Source of the DNA: Clostridioides difficile_D
Lineage (GTDB): Bacteria > Bacillota > Clostridia > Peptostreptococcales > Peptostreptococcaceae
Direction: 5' to 3'
NCBI GenBank assembly: GCA_945861085.1
Contig: OX244046.1
Coordinates: 3,348,001 to 3,412,000 of the forward strand
DNA length: 64,000 nt
Shown: positions 36,231 through 44,756 of the stretch, piece after piece
Numbering within the stretch: position 1 is the first letter of the stretch
Layout of the letters: every line of letters begins with the position of its first letter
Notes under the pieces: model-generated
Databases searched by the model: none
The model's input: the letters and a program-made list of their open reading frames with translations, nothing else
What the model was told of the DNA's origin: nothing
Translations under genes and position numbers: made by a program

Positions 36231-37500
36231 CTTTTATATCTCCCTTCATTAAATTTTCTATTTTTAAATTTTGTATTTTATTTATATATTTATATAAAAA
36301 TGTTAATATAAAACCTATTAAAGCTATAATTATAGCTATAATGAAAGCCCTTTGATAATTGCCATCTGCAGCATATACATTTTTCATCACTGCAGGTCCA
36401 ATATATCCTGCAAAAGCAAATCCAATAAACATTATTCCATAATTTACACTATTATTTTTAGGTCCAAATTTATCTACTGTAAATCCTGGGAAAATTCCCA
36501 TAAATGAACCAAAGCATATACCTATAATTATTATTCCAATATAGAATGTTGCTATATCTCCTTCTCTCGAGAATAATAAACAGAATAAACCAAAAATTGA
36601 AATAACTAACGCACCTGCTAAAGTATTTATTCTACCAATTTTATCTGAGATATATCCTGCAACAATACGACCTAATGTATTAAACAAGGCTAAAATTGAA
36701 ACTACTATAGCTGCGTCTGAACTTGTCATGCCAATCATATTTGTTGCTAGAGAAGATGCTAATGACACACACATTAATCCATAGAAAGCTCCACAAGTTA
36801 ATATTACAATCATTAGATAAAATATAGGTGTTGAAAGCATTTGTTTCCAATTTTTATTAATAATAGCTCTTGTCTTTCCTTTTTTCTCTGATGGTATCCA
36901 TCCTTCTGGTGTGAAATCTGCTGGACATTTTTTAATAAAGAAAGAAGAAACACATACAATTACAAGAAATACTAAACCTATTGATTTAAATGCTGTGGTT
37001 ACTCCATATTTATTAATTATCCAATCAGTAACTGGAGGCATTATTACTGAACTAAACCCATAAGCTGCTGTTGTTATACCACCAACTAATCCACTTTTAT
37101 CTGGAAAGAATTTAATTGAATTACTTATTGTACAGCCATAAACCATGCCAACCCCAAGACCTGTTATTATCCCGTATGATAAAACCAACATAGGCAATCC
37201 CTTTGAAAAACCTGCCAATATCATACCTATACCAAAAATTAATCCTCCTACAAATACAACCTTTTTAGGACCAAATTTATCATTTATCATTCCCCCTGTA
37301 ATCATAGTAATAGGTCCAACTAAGTTTGTAACTGTAAATACAATTGCTAAACTAGCAGCTGTAAAAGTTGCTCCAGTAATACTATTTAAATGCTCTGCCA
37401 TAGGTGATGCGAATACACTCCATGCATATATTGAGCCAATACATAAATTAATGAAACAACTTGCAATTAATATAATCCATCTTTTTTGTGTTAAATTCAT
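36202..37500 (-). CDS. MFS transporter, oxalate/formate antiporter (OFA) family
   Basis: A protein of 432 residues with 12 predicted membrane helices. N-terminal RWIILIASCFINLCIGSIYAW is the typical OFA opening; GMINDKFGPKKV and ISDKIGRINTL are the MFS loop motifs after helices 2 and 8. The open frame extends to 37554, but GGAGGAG lies six bases before the ATG at 37500, which I take as the start. First gene of an operon with the enoate reductase; it likely imports the reductase substrate or exchanges it for the product. The stop codon lies inside the reductase gene. Confidence 0.88.
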   Translation of the reverse strand: MNLTQKRWIILIASCFINLCIGSIYAWSVFASPMAEHLNSITGATFTAASLAIVFTVTNLVGPITMITGGMINDKFGPKKVVFVGGLIFGIGMILAGFSKGLPMLVLSYGIITGLGVGMVYGCTISNSIKFFPDKSGLVGGITTAAYGFSSVIMPPVTDWIINKYGVTTAFKSIGLVFLVIVCVSSFFIKKCPADFTPEGWIPSEKKGKTRAIINKNWKQMLSTPIFYLMIVILTCGAFYGLMCVSLASSLATNMIGMTSSDAAIVVSILALFNTLGRIVAGYISDKIGRINTLAGALVISIFGLFCLLFSREGDIATFYIGIIIIGICFGSFMGIFPGFTVDKFGPKNNSVNYGIMFIGFAFAGYIGPAVMKNVYAADGNYQRAFIIAIIIALIGFILTFLYKYINKIQNLKIENLMKGDIKDGKKISKSM

Positions 37501-37544
37501 TACTCTCCTCCTCGATAAATTTATTAAACAGAATTTCTTAGTTA

Positions 37545-37573
37545 AGATTATCACAATTTTTTCTATATGTAAA
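37545..37573 (-). promoter_or_regulatory. Promoter of the OFA transporter-enoate reductase operon
   Basis: -35 TTTACA (rc of 37568-37573), 17-base spacer, -10 TAATCT (rc of 37545-37550). The -35 lies inside the PadR-like operator. Confidence 0.55.
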
Positions 37574-37596
37574 TATAAACATGTAAATATTTACAT
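37567..37596. promoter_or_regulatory. Tandem PadR-type operator
   Basis: Two ATGT-N8-ACAT units share two bases: ATGT(37567-37570)...ACAT(37579-37582) and ATGT(37581-37584)...ACAT(37593-37596). The second is a perfect 16-bp palindrome. ATGT-N8-ACAT is the known PadR-family operator pattern, and the divergent gene encodes a PadR protein. Confidence 0.75.
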
Positions 37597-37689
37597 ATTT
37601 ATATTTTTATAAATTTATTTTTATGTATAGTTTTGTTTATTTTTATTACTCATAATTTACAAATTCTTATTAAAACATAGCTATATTAA

Positions 37690-37720
37690 TTGATTCAAAT
37701 TAAATATATCGTGTTATAAT
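37690..37720 (+). promoter_or_regulatory. Promoter of the padR-type gene
   Basis: Extended -10 TGTTATAAT (TATAAT at 37715-37720) with TTGATT at 37690-37695, spacing 19. Located 30 bases before the start codon. Confidence 0.6.
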
Positions 37721-37750
37721 AAGTATGTAATTAAAGAAAGAGGTGTATTT

Positions 37751-38308
37751 ATGCGAACTTTAAAGTATGCAATTTTAGGATTGTTAAATAGAAATCCTAT
37801 GACTGGTTATGATATAGCGAAAGAGTTCAATTTTCAATTAGCTGAGTTTTGGAATGCAAAGCATAGTCAAATATATCCTGAACTAAAGAAGTTGGTAAAT
37901 GAAAATCTTATTATATATGATATTAAAATTAGTGGTGATGTATTAGAAAAAAAATTATACACAATCACAGAAAAAGGTAAAGATGAGTTCTTGAAATGGC
38001 TTGAAAAGGATGAGCCAATGGAAAGAACACCTAAGGATATTTTTCGTCTTAGAATGTACTTTTCTAATAATTTAGATATAGATACTAGACTTATTTTACT
38101 AGAACATCAATTGCTTCAACACCAAGAAAGAATTGCGTTCTTGTACAGTCAAATGGAACGTTATAGTGAAGTTCCTCCTCTTGATAGTAATGATTTTGGT
38201 GATTATATAGTTCTTGATGGAGCTATTATCAGGGAACAAGGTGCTATAAAATGGCTAACAAATTGTATTAACCATCATAAAAATTTGGATAATACTACTT
38301 TGAAATAA
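37751..38308 (+). CDS. PadR-family transcriptional regulator
   Basis: A protein of 185 residues. The N-terminal winged helix (~1-85; LKYAILGLLNRNPMTGYDIA, FWNAKHSQIYPELKKL, KLYTITEKGKDEFLKWL) is the PadR domain. The C-terminal Vir/AphA-like helical dimerisation region follows (RLRMYFSNNLD..., LEHQLLQHQERI). PadR proteins repress genes for phenolic acid or drug handling and let go when a small aromatic ligand binds. Divergent from the OFA transporter/enoate reductase operon, whose promoter carries a double ATGT-N8-ACAT site. Confidence 0.9.
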   Translation: MRTLKYAILGLLNRNPMTGYDIAKEFNFQLAEFWNAKHSQIYPELKKLVNENLIIYDIKISGDVLEKKLYTITEKGKDEFLKWLEKDEPMERTPKDIFRLRMYFSNNLDIDTRLILLEHQLLQHQERIAFLYSQMERYSEVPPLDSNDFGDYIVLDGAIIREQGAIKWLTNCINHHKNLDNTTLK

Positions 38309-38354
38309 TAACTTGTTGATTTTAATAGTGTATTTAATTATAGACATTAAATTT

Positions 38355-38396
38355 ATAAAAAAGACTGTACACAACTTTGTCTTTGTATACAGTCTT
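38355..38396. terminator. Terminator-like hairpin after the padR-type gene
   Basis: AAGACTGTACACAA pairs with TTGTATACAGTCTT around CTTTGTC. The T-run is good on the minus strand and weak on the plus strand. Confidence 0.6.
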
Positions 38397-38468
38397 ACAA
38401 TCTTTCACAGGCAAATTATTATCTCTTCTCATATACAAGTCCAGTTGATGTCTTGTTACTAAATTTAA

Positions 38469-38520
38469 TGGTAATCAAATTCTTTACCAATAAGTATAAA
38501 AATTACTAATGTGTTATAAT
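38469..38520 (+). promoter_or_regulatory. Operator-promoter of the flavodoxin/ferredoxin gene (shared operator, copy A)
   Basis: Inverted repeat TGGTAA (38469-38474) - 9 bases - TTACCA (38484-38489), followed by an extended -10 TGTTATAAT (TATAAT at 38515-38520). The same operator, the spacing to the -10 and much of the spacer recur on the minus strand at 40741-40792, before the nitroreductase-arsR operon. Confidence 0.75.
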
Positions 38521-38630
38521 TTTCTTAACTACTAAATTTTACATACATTTGAATAGAATATATCAATAAATTACTATAATATATAAAAAAATTAAGAGTT
38601 AAAATAAAAAATAGTTAGGGAGATATTATT

Positions 38631-39380
38631 ATGATTTTATATTTTAGCGGTACTGGTAATAGCCGATATGTGGCTTGTAAAATTGCACAAGAATTAAACG
38701 ATGAACTAATATCACTAAATCAACTTATAAAAGAAGAAAAAATAGATGAATTAATGTCAGCAGATAAACCATTCATATTCGTATGTCCTACTTATGCATG
38801 GAGATTGCCAATAGTGGTTACGGATTTTATAAAAAAAACAAAGTTTTTAGGAAATGACAAAGTTTACTTTGTAATGACTTGCGGAGGCGATACAGCAAAA
38901 GCCATAAATTATATTAAAAAGCTATGTAAATACAAAGAGTGGCAACTAAAAGGTATGGCAGAAATTAAAATGCCAGAGAATTATATAGCTTTATTTTCTA
39001 CAACAGACAAAGAAACATCAAAACAAATGATTAAAGAAGCAGATAAACAAATATACAGGATTATTTCTAATATACGCAATGAAAATGAATTTGAAACTAT
39101 TACTCCTAGTGGCTTAGGAGGTACAATTAAAAGTGGTATAATAAATACAGTTTTTTATAAGATAATTATTAGTGCCAAAGGATTTCATTATACTGATAAA
39201 TGCATTGGCTGTGGAAAATGTGTAGAGCTATGCCCTTTAAATAATATTAATTTAAAAAACAAAAAACCGGTTTGGAAAAATAACTGTACTCATTGTATGG
39301 CATGTATTTGTGGTTGCCCTACTGAAGCTATTGAGTATAAAAATAAAACTCAGAATAGAAAAAGATACTATCTAGAATAA
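38631..39380 (+). CDS. EFR1-type flavodoxin-ferredoxin fusion protein
   Basis: A protein of 249 residues. N-terminal flavodoxin-like domain with the FMN phosphate loop YFSGTGNSRYVA (residues ~3-15), then CPTYAWRLP and VMTCGGDTAKA, and a C-terminal pair of [4Fe-4S] motifs CIGCGKCVELCP and CTHCMACICGCP (~190-235). It carries electrons between donors and reductases in anaerobes. GGGAG precedes the ATG. Its promoter shares an operator with the nitroreductase-arsR operon 2 kb away, so it may be the electron donor to that nitroreductase. Confidence 0.88.
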   Translation: MILYFSGTGNSRYVACKIAQELNDELISLNQLIKEEKIDELMSADKPFIFVCPTYAWRLPIVVTDFIKKTKFLGNDKVYFVMTCGGDTAKAINYIKKLCKYKEWQLKGMAEIKMPENYIALFSTTDKETSKQMIKEADKQIYRIISNIRNENEFETITPSGLGGTIKSGIINTVFYKIIISAKGFHYTDKCIGCGKCVELCPLNNINLKNKKPVWKNNCTHCMACICGCPTEAIEYKNKTQNRKRYYLE

Positions 39381-39410
39381 TACATTCTTAACATTTAAAC
39401 CATTATAAAA

Positions 39411-39477
39411 TGAACTATACCCACTGTTTTATACAGTTTTACATATTTTAACTGTCTCCTAAGATGGGTATAGTTCA
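39411..39477. terminator. Inverted repeat between convergent genes
   Basis: TGAACTATACCCA (39411-39423) pairs perfectly with TGGGTATAGTTCA (39465-39477). On the minus strand TTTTAT follows. It directly abuts repeat copy 3. Confidence 0.65.
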
Positions 39478-39548
39478 AAAAAGAGTGTCTCAAAGTGAAC
39501 TTTTTAGTTCATGAGTAACTCTTTTTTGTATGAAATCAAATATATTTT
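39477..39548 (+). repeat. Dispersed hairpin repeat, copy 3
   Basis: AGAGTGTCTCAAAGTGAACT, TTTT, AGTTCATGAGTAACTCT, TTTTTT, then GTATGAAATCAAATATATTTT. Orientation is opposite to copies 1 and 2. It ends at the stop codon of the arsR-type gene and can terminate the flavodoxin-ferredoxin gene. Confidence 0.8.
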
Positions 39549-39921
39549 AATCACCTTTTCTTATATCATTTTCACCAATATGTTGTATTCCAACAAATAT
39601 AAGATTTATTATCTCTGTTAGTGATTTCCATTGTGATTTTTTTGAATCAAGATAATAATAGTTTTTCGTTCCTTCTCTACGCACATTAACAATCTCTGCT
39701 TCTTTCAATATCTTAAGGTGATGAGATACAGCAGGACGAGAAAGATGTGTTTTTTCTGTAATTTCTCCCACTCGTATACCATTAAAATCACTCTCTAAGA
39801 GAACAATTAAAATCAACTGTCTAGTTTCATCACCCATAGCAGAAATAGCTTTACGACATTCTTTAAATTTAGATGTTATTTCTTCTATTCTTTGCTGACA
39901 TTCTTTTTCCATAAAATCCAC
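39547..39921 (-). CDS. ArsR-family winged-helix regulator
   Basis: A protein of 124 residues. The winged helix spans ~25-100, with MGDETRQLILIVLL, recognition region HLSRPAVSHHLKILKEAEIV and wing RREGTKNYYYL. The metal-binding ELCVCDL-type motif of ArsR/SmtB is absent; cysteines occur only near the N-terminus, so it probably senses something other than a classical metal. It lies six bases after the nitroreductase gene in the same operon. It is the obvious candidate to bind the TGGTAA-N9-TTACCA operator found before this operon and before the flavodoxin-ferredoxin gene. Confidence 0.85.
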   Translation of the reverse strand: MDFMEKECQQRIEEITSKFKECRKAISAMGDETRQLILIVLLESDFNGIRVGEITEKTHLSRPAVSHHLKILKEAEIVNVRREGTKNYYYLDSKKSQWKSLTEIINLIFVGIQHIGENDIRKGD

Positions 39922-39927
39922 CCTCTC

Positions 39928-40704
39928 CTATAAGTATCTAACATTTGCTGCTTCTTTCTGTGCAGTACGTCTATATTTAACATCTGGGTATCCAATTACT
40001 AGTGTTGTAAGAACATGATTACTGCATTTTAGACCTAAAAGCTTTTTTAACTTTGGCGAATTATTTGCTACATCTGAAAAATATCCACTAAATAAAACTC
40101 CTAGACCATAAGACTCTGCCATTAGTGCCATATTTGATGCTGCAAGTGAACCACTAATCTTATCTTTTGTAATTATCATTATTGCAATAGGAGCATTCTT
40201 AAAGAAAAAGTTATCATCAATCTCAACTTCCTTTGAATATTTAATAGCAATATTTGCAATAGGTTTTATTTTCCTAAAAAATTTCACTGCTTCGTTTTCA
40301 TACATTGACTTTTTATTGTCTAAAACAATATATGATACATCTTGTGAATTTTTAGCACTAGGGGTATATCTACCTGCCTCAATAATTTGCTTTACAATTT
40401 CTGAAGAAACTTCTTTATCTTTAAATTTACGGATACTTCTTCTAGATTTAATTACCATTAGTAATTCATCTGAATCTAAGTTTGGCTTATTTGTAAGCTC
40501 TATTGGTGGTTCATCAAAACCTGTCAATGTAATAGCTTCTTTTGGACAGATTGCTGCACAATGTCCACACATTAGACAATCTTGATTTTTAATTACTGAC
40601 TTTTTATTTTCTATAATTATATTGTTTACTGGACAATCATTTTTACAAAGTCCACATCCAATACAAAGCTCTTTATTAACTTCAATTATATGTTGGTATC
40701 TCAT
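39928..40704 (-). CDS. Nitroreductase-family protein with N-terminal ferredoxin domain
   Basis: A protein of 258 residues. Two [4Fe-4S] motifs at the N-terminus (CIGCGLCKNDCP, CLMCGHCAAICP; residues ~15-55) precede an FMN-binding nitroreductase domain (IKSRRSIRKFKDKEVS, GRYTPSAKNSQDVSY, AESYGLGVLFSGYF). It would reduce a nitroaromatic, quinone or flavin substrate with ferredoxin electrons. Two ATGs lie six bases apart (40710 and 40704); AAAGG is eight bases before the second and too close to the first, so I chose 40704. First gene of the operon with the ArsR-type regulator. Confidence 0.88.
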   Translation of the reverse strand: MRYQHIIEVNKELCIGCGLCKNDCPVNNIIIENKKSVIKNQDCLMCGHCAAICPKEAITLTGFDEPPIELTNKPNLDSDELLMVIKSRRSIRKFKDKEVSSEIVKQIIEAGRYTPSAKNSQDVSYIVLDNKKSMYENEAVKFFRKIKPIANIAIKYSKEVEIDDNFFFKNAPIAIMIITKDKISGSLAASNMALMAESYGLGVLFSGYFSDVANNSPKLKKLLGLKCSNHVLTTLVIGYPDVKYRRTAQKEAANVRYL

Positions 40705-40740
40705 ATTCATCCATCTACCTTTCGTTCATTGGTTTAAACT

Positions 40741-40792
40741 ATTATAACACGTAGATATTTTTTATATTCATTGGTAAAGAATTTGATTACCA
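40741..40792 (-). promoter_or_regulatory. Operator-promoter of the nitroreductase-arsR operon (shared operator, copy B)
   Basis: Read on the minus strand: TGGTAA-N9-TTACCA (rc of 40772-40792), then an extended -10 TGTTATAAT (rc of 40741-40749). The segment from ATTTAATGGTAATC through TTTACCAAT is base-for-base the same as copy A, and the spacing to the -10 is the same. Confidence 0.75.
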
Positions 40793-40861
40793 TTAAATTT
40801 TTAATATGTCTGTTACACAAGTTTTTCATAGGATTTTGAAACATCATAGTTTCCACACAAT

Positions 40862-40894
40862 AAAAAAGACAAGCTTAAAACCTAAACTCGCCTT
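40862..40894 (-). terminator. Terminator of beta-glucoside operon 3
   Basis: On the minus strand AAGGCGAGTTTA pairs with TTAAGCTTGTCTT (three G-U pairs) and is followed by TTTT. It lies 300 bases after the GH1 stop codon. The AT-rich stretch 40895-41196 between them holds nothing I recognise. Confidence 0.65.
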
Positions 40895-41196
40895 TTGCAT
40901 CTTTTATTACAAAGTAAATTATATTACCTTCCTAACAATTCCCCTTTTAACAACTATCTTTATAAGTCTTACTATAATGTAAAGTACAATATAAAATAGT
41001 TCTATGTTAATTTTCTACAGTTAAATAATTTATAAATATATATCTTTTTCAATATATTAACTTACTCTTCTATTATTTTTAAATATTAAAGCTATATTGT
41101 TATAAATTTATAATAATATATTGATACATTTTGTATATTTTAATAGTGGATACAAATGAAAAATTATACTCACTATTAATTTTATATTCTTCTTAT

Positions 41197-42624
41197 TTAA
41201 TATAAATCGTCACCATTTGAAGCAATTACTTTCTTATACCATTCAAAACTCTTCTTTTTCGTTCTTCTCAAACTTCCATTACCACTATTATCTCTATCTA
41301 CATATATAAATCCATAACGCTTTTCCATTTCTCCTGTGCTGGCACTTACTAAATCAATAGGTCCCCATGTAGTATAGCCTAATAAATCTACACCATCTAT
41401 AGAAACTGCATCACGCATAGCTTTTATATGTTCTCTTAGATAATCAATTCTGTAATCATCTTCTATATAACCATTTTCATCAGCTATATCTTTAGCGCCT
41501 AATCCATTTTCTACAATAAATAGTGGCTTTTCATATCTATCATATACATGATTTAGTGTAATTCTCAAACCTAATGGGTCAATTGGCCATCCCCATTGAC
41601 TGTATGAAAGATATGGATTTTTAGCAGATGTAAATATGTTTCCTTCAGCCATATCATCTGCATTTTCATCGGTTCTAACACAACGGCTATTGTAATATGA
41701 AAATGAAATAAAATCTACTGTATATTTATTCAATAATTCAATATCACCAGGTTCCATTTCTGGTGTAATACCTTTTTGCTCCATATACTTTAACGCATAG
41801 TTAGGATATTTACCTTTAGATTGTACATCCACAAAGAAGTAATTTTCTCTATCTAACTTTGTAGCTTCCCATACATCATTAGGGTTGCAACTATAAGGAT
41901 ATACACTTCCAGCTGCAAACATACATCCAACTAAGTTATTTGAATCAACTTCATGTGCTATTTTAGTTGCAATTGCACTAGCTACAAGTTCATGATGAGC
42001 AGCTTGATATTTTATCTTTTCAATATCTTCACCTTCTTCAAAGCAAATACCAGCACCCATAAATGGAGCATGTAAAATCATATTTATTTCATTAAAAGTT
42101 AGCCAGTACTTCACTAATCCTTTATATCTTCTAAAGATAACATTGCATAGTTTCTCATAGAAACCTATCATTTTACGATTACGCCATGCACCATACTTTT
42201 TAACTAAATGCATTGGACAATCAAAGTGTGTAATAGTGACTAATGGCTCTATTTTATATTTTTTACATTCCTTAAATATATTTTCATAAAATTGAATCCC
42301 CTTTTCATTTGGTGTTTCTTCATCACCTTTCGGAAATATTCGACTCCATGCAATGCTCATTCTATATACTTTAAATCCCATTTCAGCAAATAACTTTATA
42401 TCTTCTTTATAATTATGGTACATATCAATACCAGTTTGAGCTGGATAATAATGTTCATCATCAAAATCAAACATTTTTAATTTTCCTGTAATAACTTCTG
42501 TTCTATCTTTTCCTGTTGGGCATACATCTACATTTGCTAATCCTCTTTCGTCTTCATTATATCCACCCTCACATTGATTGGCTGCAGTAGCTCCTCCCCA
42601 TAGAAAATCTTTTTTAAAACCCAT
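41197..42624 (-). CDS. bglA: 6-phospho-beta-glucosidase, GH1 (operon 3)
   Basis: A protein of 475 residues: FLWGGATAANQCEGGY, acid/base Glu in LTFNEINM, nucleophile Glu in FIVENGLGAKD, and LVSASTGEMEKRYGFIYVD. It splits phosphorylated beta-glucosides brought in by the adjacent permease. The closest relative in the window is the GH1 at 2538-3965. Operon 3 carries one GH1 gene where operon 1 carries two. GGAGG precedes the ATG. Confidence 0.93.
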   Translation of the reverse strand: MGFKKDFLWGGATAANQCEGGYNEDERGLANVDVCPTGKDRTEVITGKLKMFDFDDEHYYPAQTGIDMYHNYKEDIKLFAEMGFKVYRMSIAWSRIFPKGDEETPNEKGIQFYENIFKECKKYKIEPLVTITHFDCPMHLVKKYGAWRNRKMIGFYEKLCNVIFRRYKGLVKYWLTFNEINMILHAPFMGAGICFEEGEDIEKIKYQAAHHELVASAIATKIAHEVDSNNLVGCMFAAGSVYPYSCNPNDVWEATKLDRENYFFVDVQSKGKYPNYALKYMEQKGITPEMEPGDIELLNKYTVDFISFSYYNSRCVRTDENADDMAEGNIFTSAKNPYLSYSQWGWPIDPLGLRITLNHVYDRYEKPLFIVENGLGAKDIADENGYIEDDYRIDYLREHIKAMRDAVSIDGVDLLGYTTWGPIDLVSASTGEMEKRYGFIYVDRDNSGNGSLRRTKKKSFEWYKKVIASNGDDLY

Positions 42625-42682
42625 AGTTAAGCCTCCTAAATTATACTAAAGCTTTAAATTATGCTAATGCTTTAATTTTTTA

Positions 42683-44611
42683 CTAAAATATAACTGTAAT
42701 CAGATTATCCTCTAATTCAGCATTTTTGCTTTCTGTTTCTACTACATCTAAAAATTGCGATGAATTTGTAATAACGATTGGAGTTACAACACTATATCCT
42801 GACTCTTTTATTACATCAATATCAAAGTTTAATATCGTTTGACCTTTTGTAATTCTATCACCCTGCTTTATACATGCCTCAAAACCTCTTCCTTCTAACT
42901 GAATAGTATTTAATCCAATATGAATAAGCACTTCAACACCTACATCTGAAAGAATTCCTATAGCATGCAGACTTGGGAATAAAGTTGTAACTACTCCATC
43001 TACTGGAGCAACTACTTTTCCATCACTAGGTATTATCGCTACACCTTGACCCAGTACACCAGATGCAAATGCCGCATCCTCTATGTTACTTAAATTTAAT
43101 ACTTCACCTTTTATAGGACTTACTATTATTTCTCTTTCTAATTTAGCAGACTTAACTTCTTTTGTTTCTTCTTTTTCCTTATTTTTTACTTCTTTAACCT
43201 CTTCTGCTTTCTCATTTTTATATAAAATCATAGTTAATACAAAAGCTACGACCATTGATATAGCTATACCAGAAAGAGCTACTATTAAGTTATCCATTCC
43301 CCCATCTGGTTCAATCATTGCTGGAAGTTCGAATATTCCCATACCTCCAGTTATAAACTTCCTAAGATTAAAGAATCCATAGAAAGCTCCTCCAATACCA
43401 CTAGCAATACAACTTATTATAAATGGTTTCTTTAGAGGCAATAATATTCCATAAATTGCTGGCTCTGTAACTCCAAATACACCAGATATAAAGTTTGGTA
43501 TTGCCATCTCTTTTAGTTTTTTATCTTTAGTCTTGAAGAATATTGCCAACACAACTGCCGAACTTGCAAATGTACAAGCAAAGAATGGCATCATAACATT
43601 ATCATATCCTAAAGTCATAACATTGTTTATATATACAGGAATGAATCCCCAGTGCATACCAAAAATAACAAGAATTTGCCAAGTGAACCCTACTATAGCA
43701 CCTGCTAATAGTGGACTAAAATCTCTTATCGAAATTACAATTTGTGAAATAAGTGTAGAACCAAATGTTGCTATAGGACCTATAACTATAAGTGCAACAG
43801 GCACTGTTACTAATAGTGTAAGCATTGGCACAAAGAAGAATTTAACTAAATCTGGAACAAACTTATTAAATAATTTCTCACACCTAGACGCAAAATACGC
43901 TATAAATATAATTGGTACGACCGTTCCAGTGTAATCAATTGATACAATTGGCAGTCCAAAGAAGTCAATATATACTGGAGATGCAAACATTGTTCCTTTA
44001 AATAAAGTGTAAATCACATCTGCACCTGCTGATATGCTGCTACCTTGTATAGCAGGATAACACATGGCAGCTCCTAGCGCTAATCCTAACATTGGCTTTA
44101 AACCAAATTTCTTAGCTGAAGTATATCCTAAAAATAAAGGAAGGAATGTAAATAATGCATCTCCAGCTGCATTTATTACCATATAACCACCAGATACATC
44201 ACTATATAATCCCATTGCCACAAATAAAGCATTAAATCCTTTTAACATTCCACAGGCTGCCATTATTCCTAACACTGGCTGGAAAATCCCTGATATTATA
44301 TCTATACTTTTATCTAGCATACTACTTGATTTTTTAGTTTCTGAATTTGTACTTGAATCATCTAAATCGATTATTTCAACTATATCTTTATATACAGCTT
44401 CAACATGATTTCCTATAACTACTTGATATTGTCCTCCACTTTTCATTACAGTAACAATACCTTCCATATTTTTTAATACGTTGTCATTTGCTATACTTTC
44501 ATCTTTTAAAGTAAAACGTAATCTTGTAATACAATGTACTAATCCACTAATATTTTCTTTTCCACCAACATTTTTTACTATTTCTTGTGCTAATTGTTTG
44601 TATTTTCCCAT
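42683..44611 (-). CDS. bglF: PTS beta-glucoside transporter EIIBCA (operon 3)
   Basis: A protein of 642 residues, B-C-A order: phospho-Cys in HCITRLRFTL, EIIC with FGVTEPAIYGILLP, an extra Glu/Lys-rich linker (~480-510), then EIIA with active His in LIHIGLNTIQLEG. The open frame runs on to 44722, but the ATG at 44611 has GGAGGAG six bases upstream and matches the start of the operon 1 protein (MGKYKQLAQEIVKNVGGKEN); the extra 37 codons are the RAT/hairpin leader. Expression is probably controlled by the BglG encoded upstream through that leader. Confidence 0.93.
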   Translation of the reverse strand: MGKYKQLAQEIVKNVGGKENISGLVHCITRLRFTLKDESIANDNVLKNMEGIVTVMKSGGQYQVVIGNHVEAVYKDIVEIIDLDDSSTNSETKKSSSMLDKSIDIISGIFQPVLGIMAACGMLKGFNALFVAMGLYSDVSGGYMVINAAGDALFTFLPLFLGYTSAKKFGLKPMLGLALGAAMCYPAIQGSSISAGADVIYTLFKGTMFASPVYIDFFGLPIVSIDYTGTVVPIIFIAYFASRCEKLFNKFVPDLVKFFFVPMLTLLVTVPVALIVIGPIATFGSTLISQIVISIRDFSPLLAGAIVGFTWQILVIFGMHWGFIPVYINNVMTLGYDNVMMPFFACTFASSAVVLAIFFKTKDKKLKEMAIPNFISGVFGVTEPAIYGILLPLKKPFIISCIASGIGGAFYGFFNLRKFITGGMGIFELPAMIEPDGGMDNLIVALSGIAISMVVAFVLTMILYKNEKAEEVKEVKNKEKEETKEVKSAKLEREIIVSPIKGEVLNLSNIEDAAFASGVLGQGVAIIPSDGKVVAPVDGVVTTLFPSLHAIGILSDVGVEVLIHIGLNTIQLEGRGFEACIKQGDRITKGQTILNFDIDVIKESGYSVVTPIVITNSSQFLDVVETESKNAELEDNLITVIF

Positions 44612-44617
44612 TTTTCT

Positions 44618-44659
44618 CCTCCATATTTCGTTTAAATTAATTTTTTTGAAATTTGAAGG
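44618..44659 (-). promoter_or_regulatory. Hairpin sequestering the bglF ribosome binding site (operon 3)
   Basis: On the minus strand CCTTCAAATTTC (rc of 44648-44659) pairs with GAAATATGGAGG (rc of 44618-44629), 11 of 12 positions including one G-U. The 3' arm contains the GGAGG of bglF. The loop is 18 bases against 5 in operon 1, while the stem arms are conserved, which is what selection on the pairing would produce. No T-run follows. Confidence 0.65.
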
Positions 44660-44684
44660 TTTGGCCAACTCAATGTTACCATCC
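44658..44684 (-). promoter_or_regulatory. Second RAT element between bglG and bglF (operon 3)
   Basis: The minus strand starts GGATGGTAACATTGAG and ends TTGGCCAAACC: GG/CC closing pairs, GGAT.GT.AC on the left and GGC.AAACC on the right as in RAT sites. Its 3' end overlaps the first bases of the ribosome-binding-site hairpin. Confidence 0.65.
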
Positions 44685-44756
44685 AACCATAGGTATAATT
44701 TTGTTAGTATCACTCCTTTCAATAATTCTTAATATACTACTGAAAATTTATTTCGC

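Noticed and set aside
44612..44722. 37-codon N-terminal extension of the operon 3 PTS protein
   Set aside because: The extension covers the RAT and hairpin leader, has no good ribosome binding site, and is absent from the operon 1 homologue. The ATG at 44611 has GGAGGAG.
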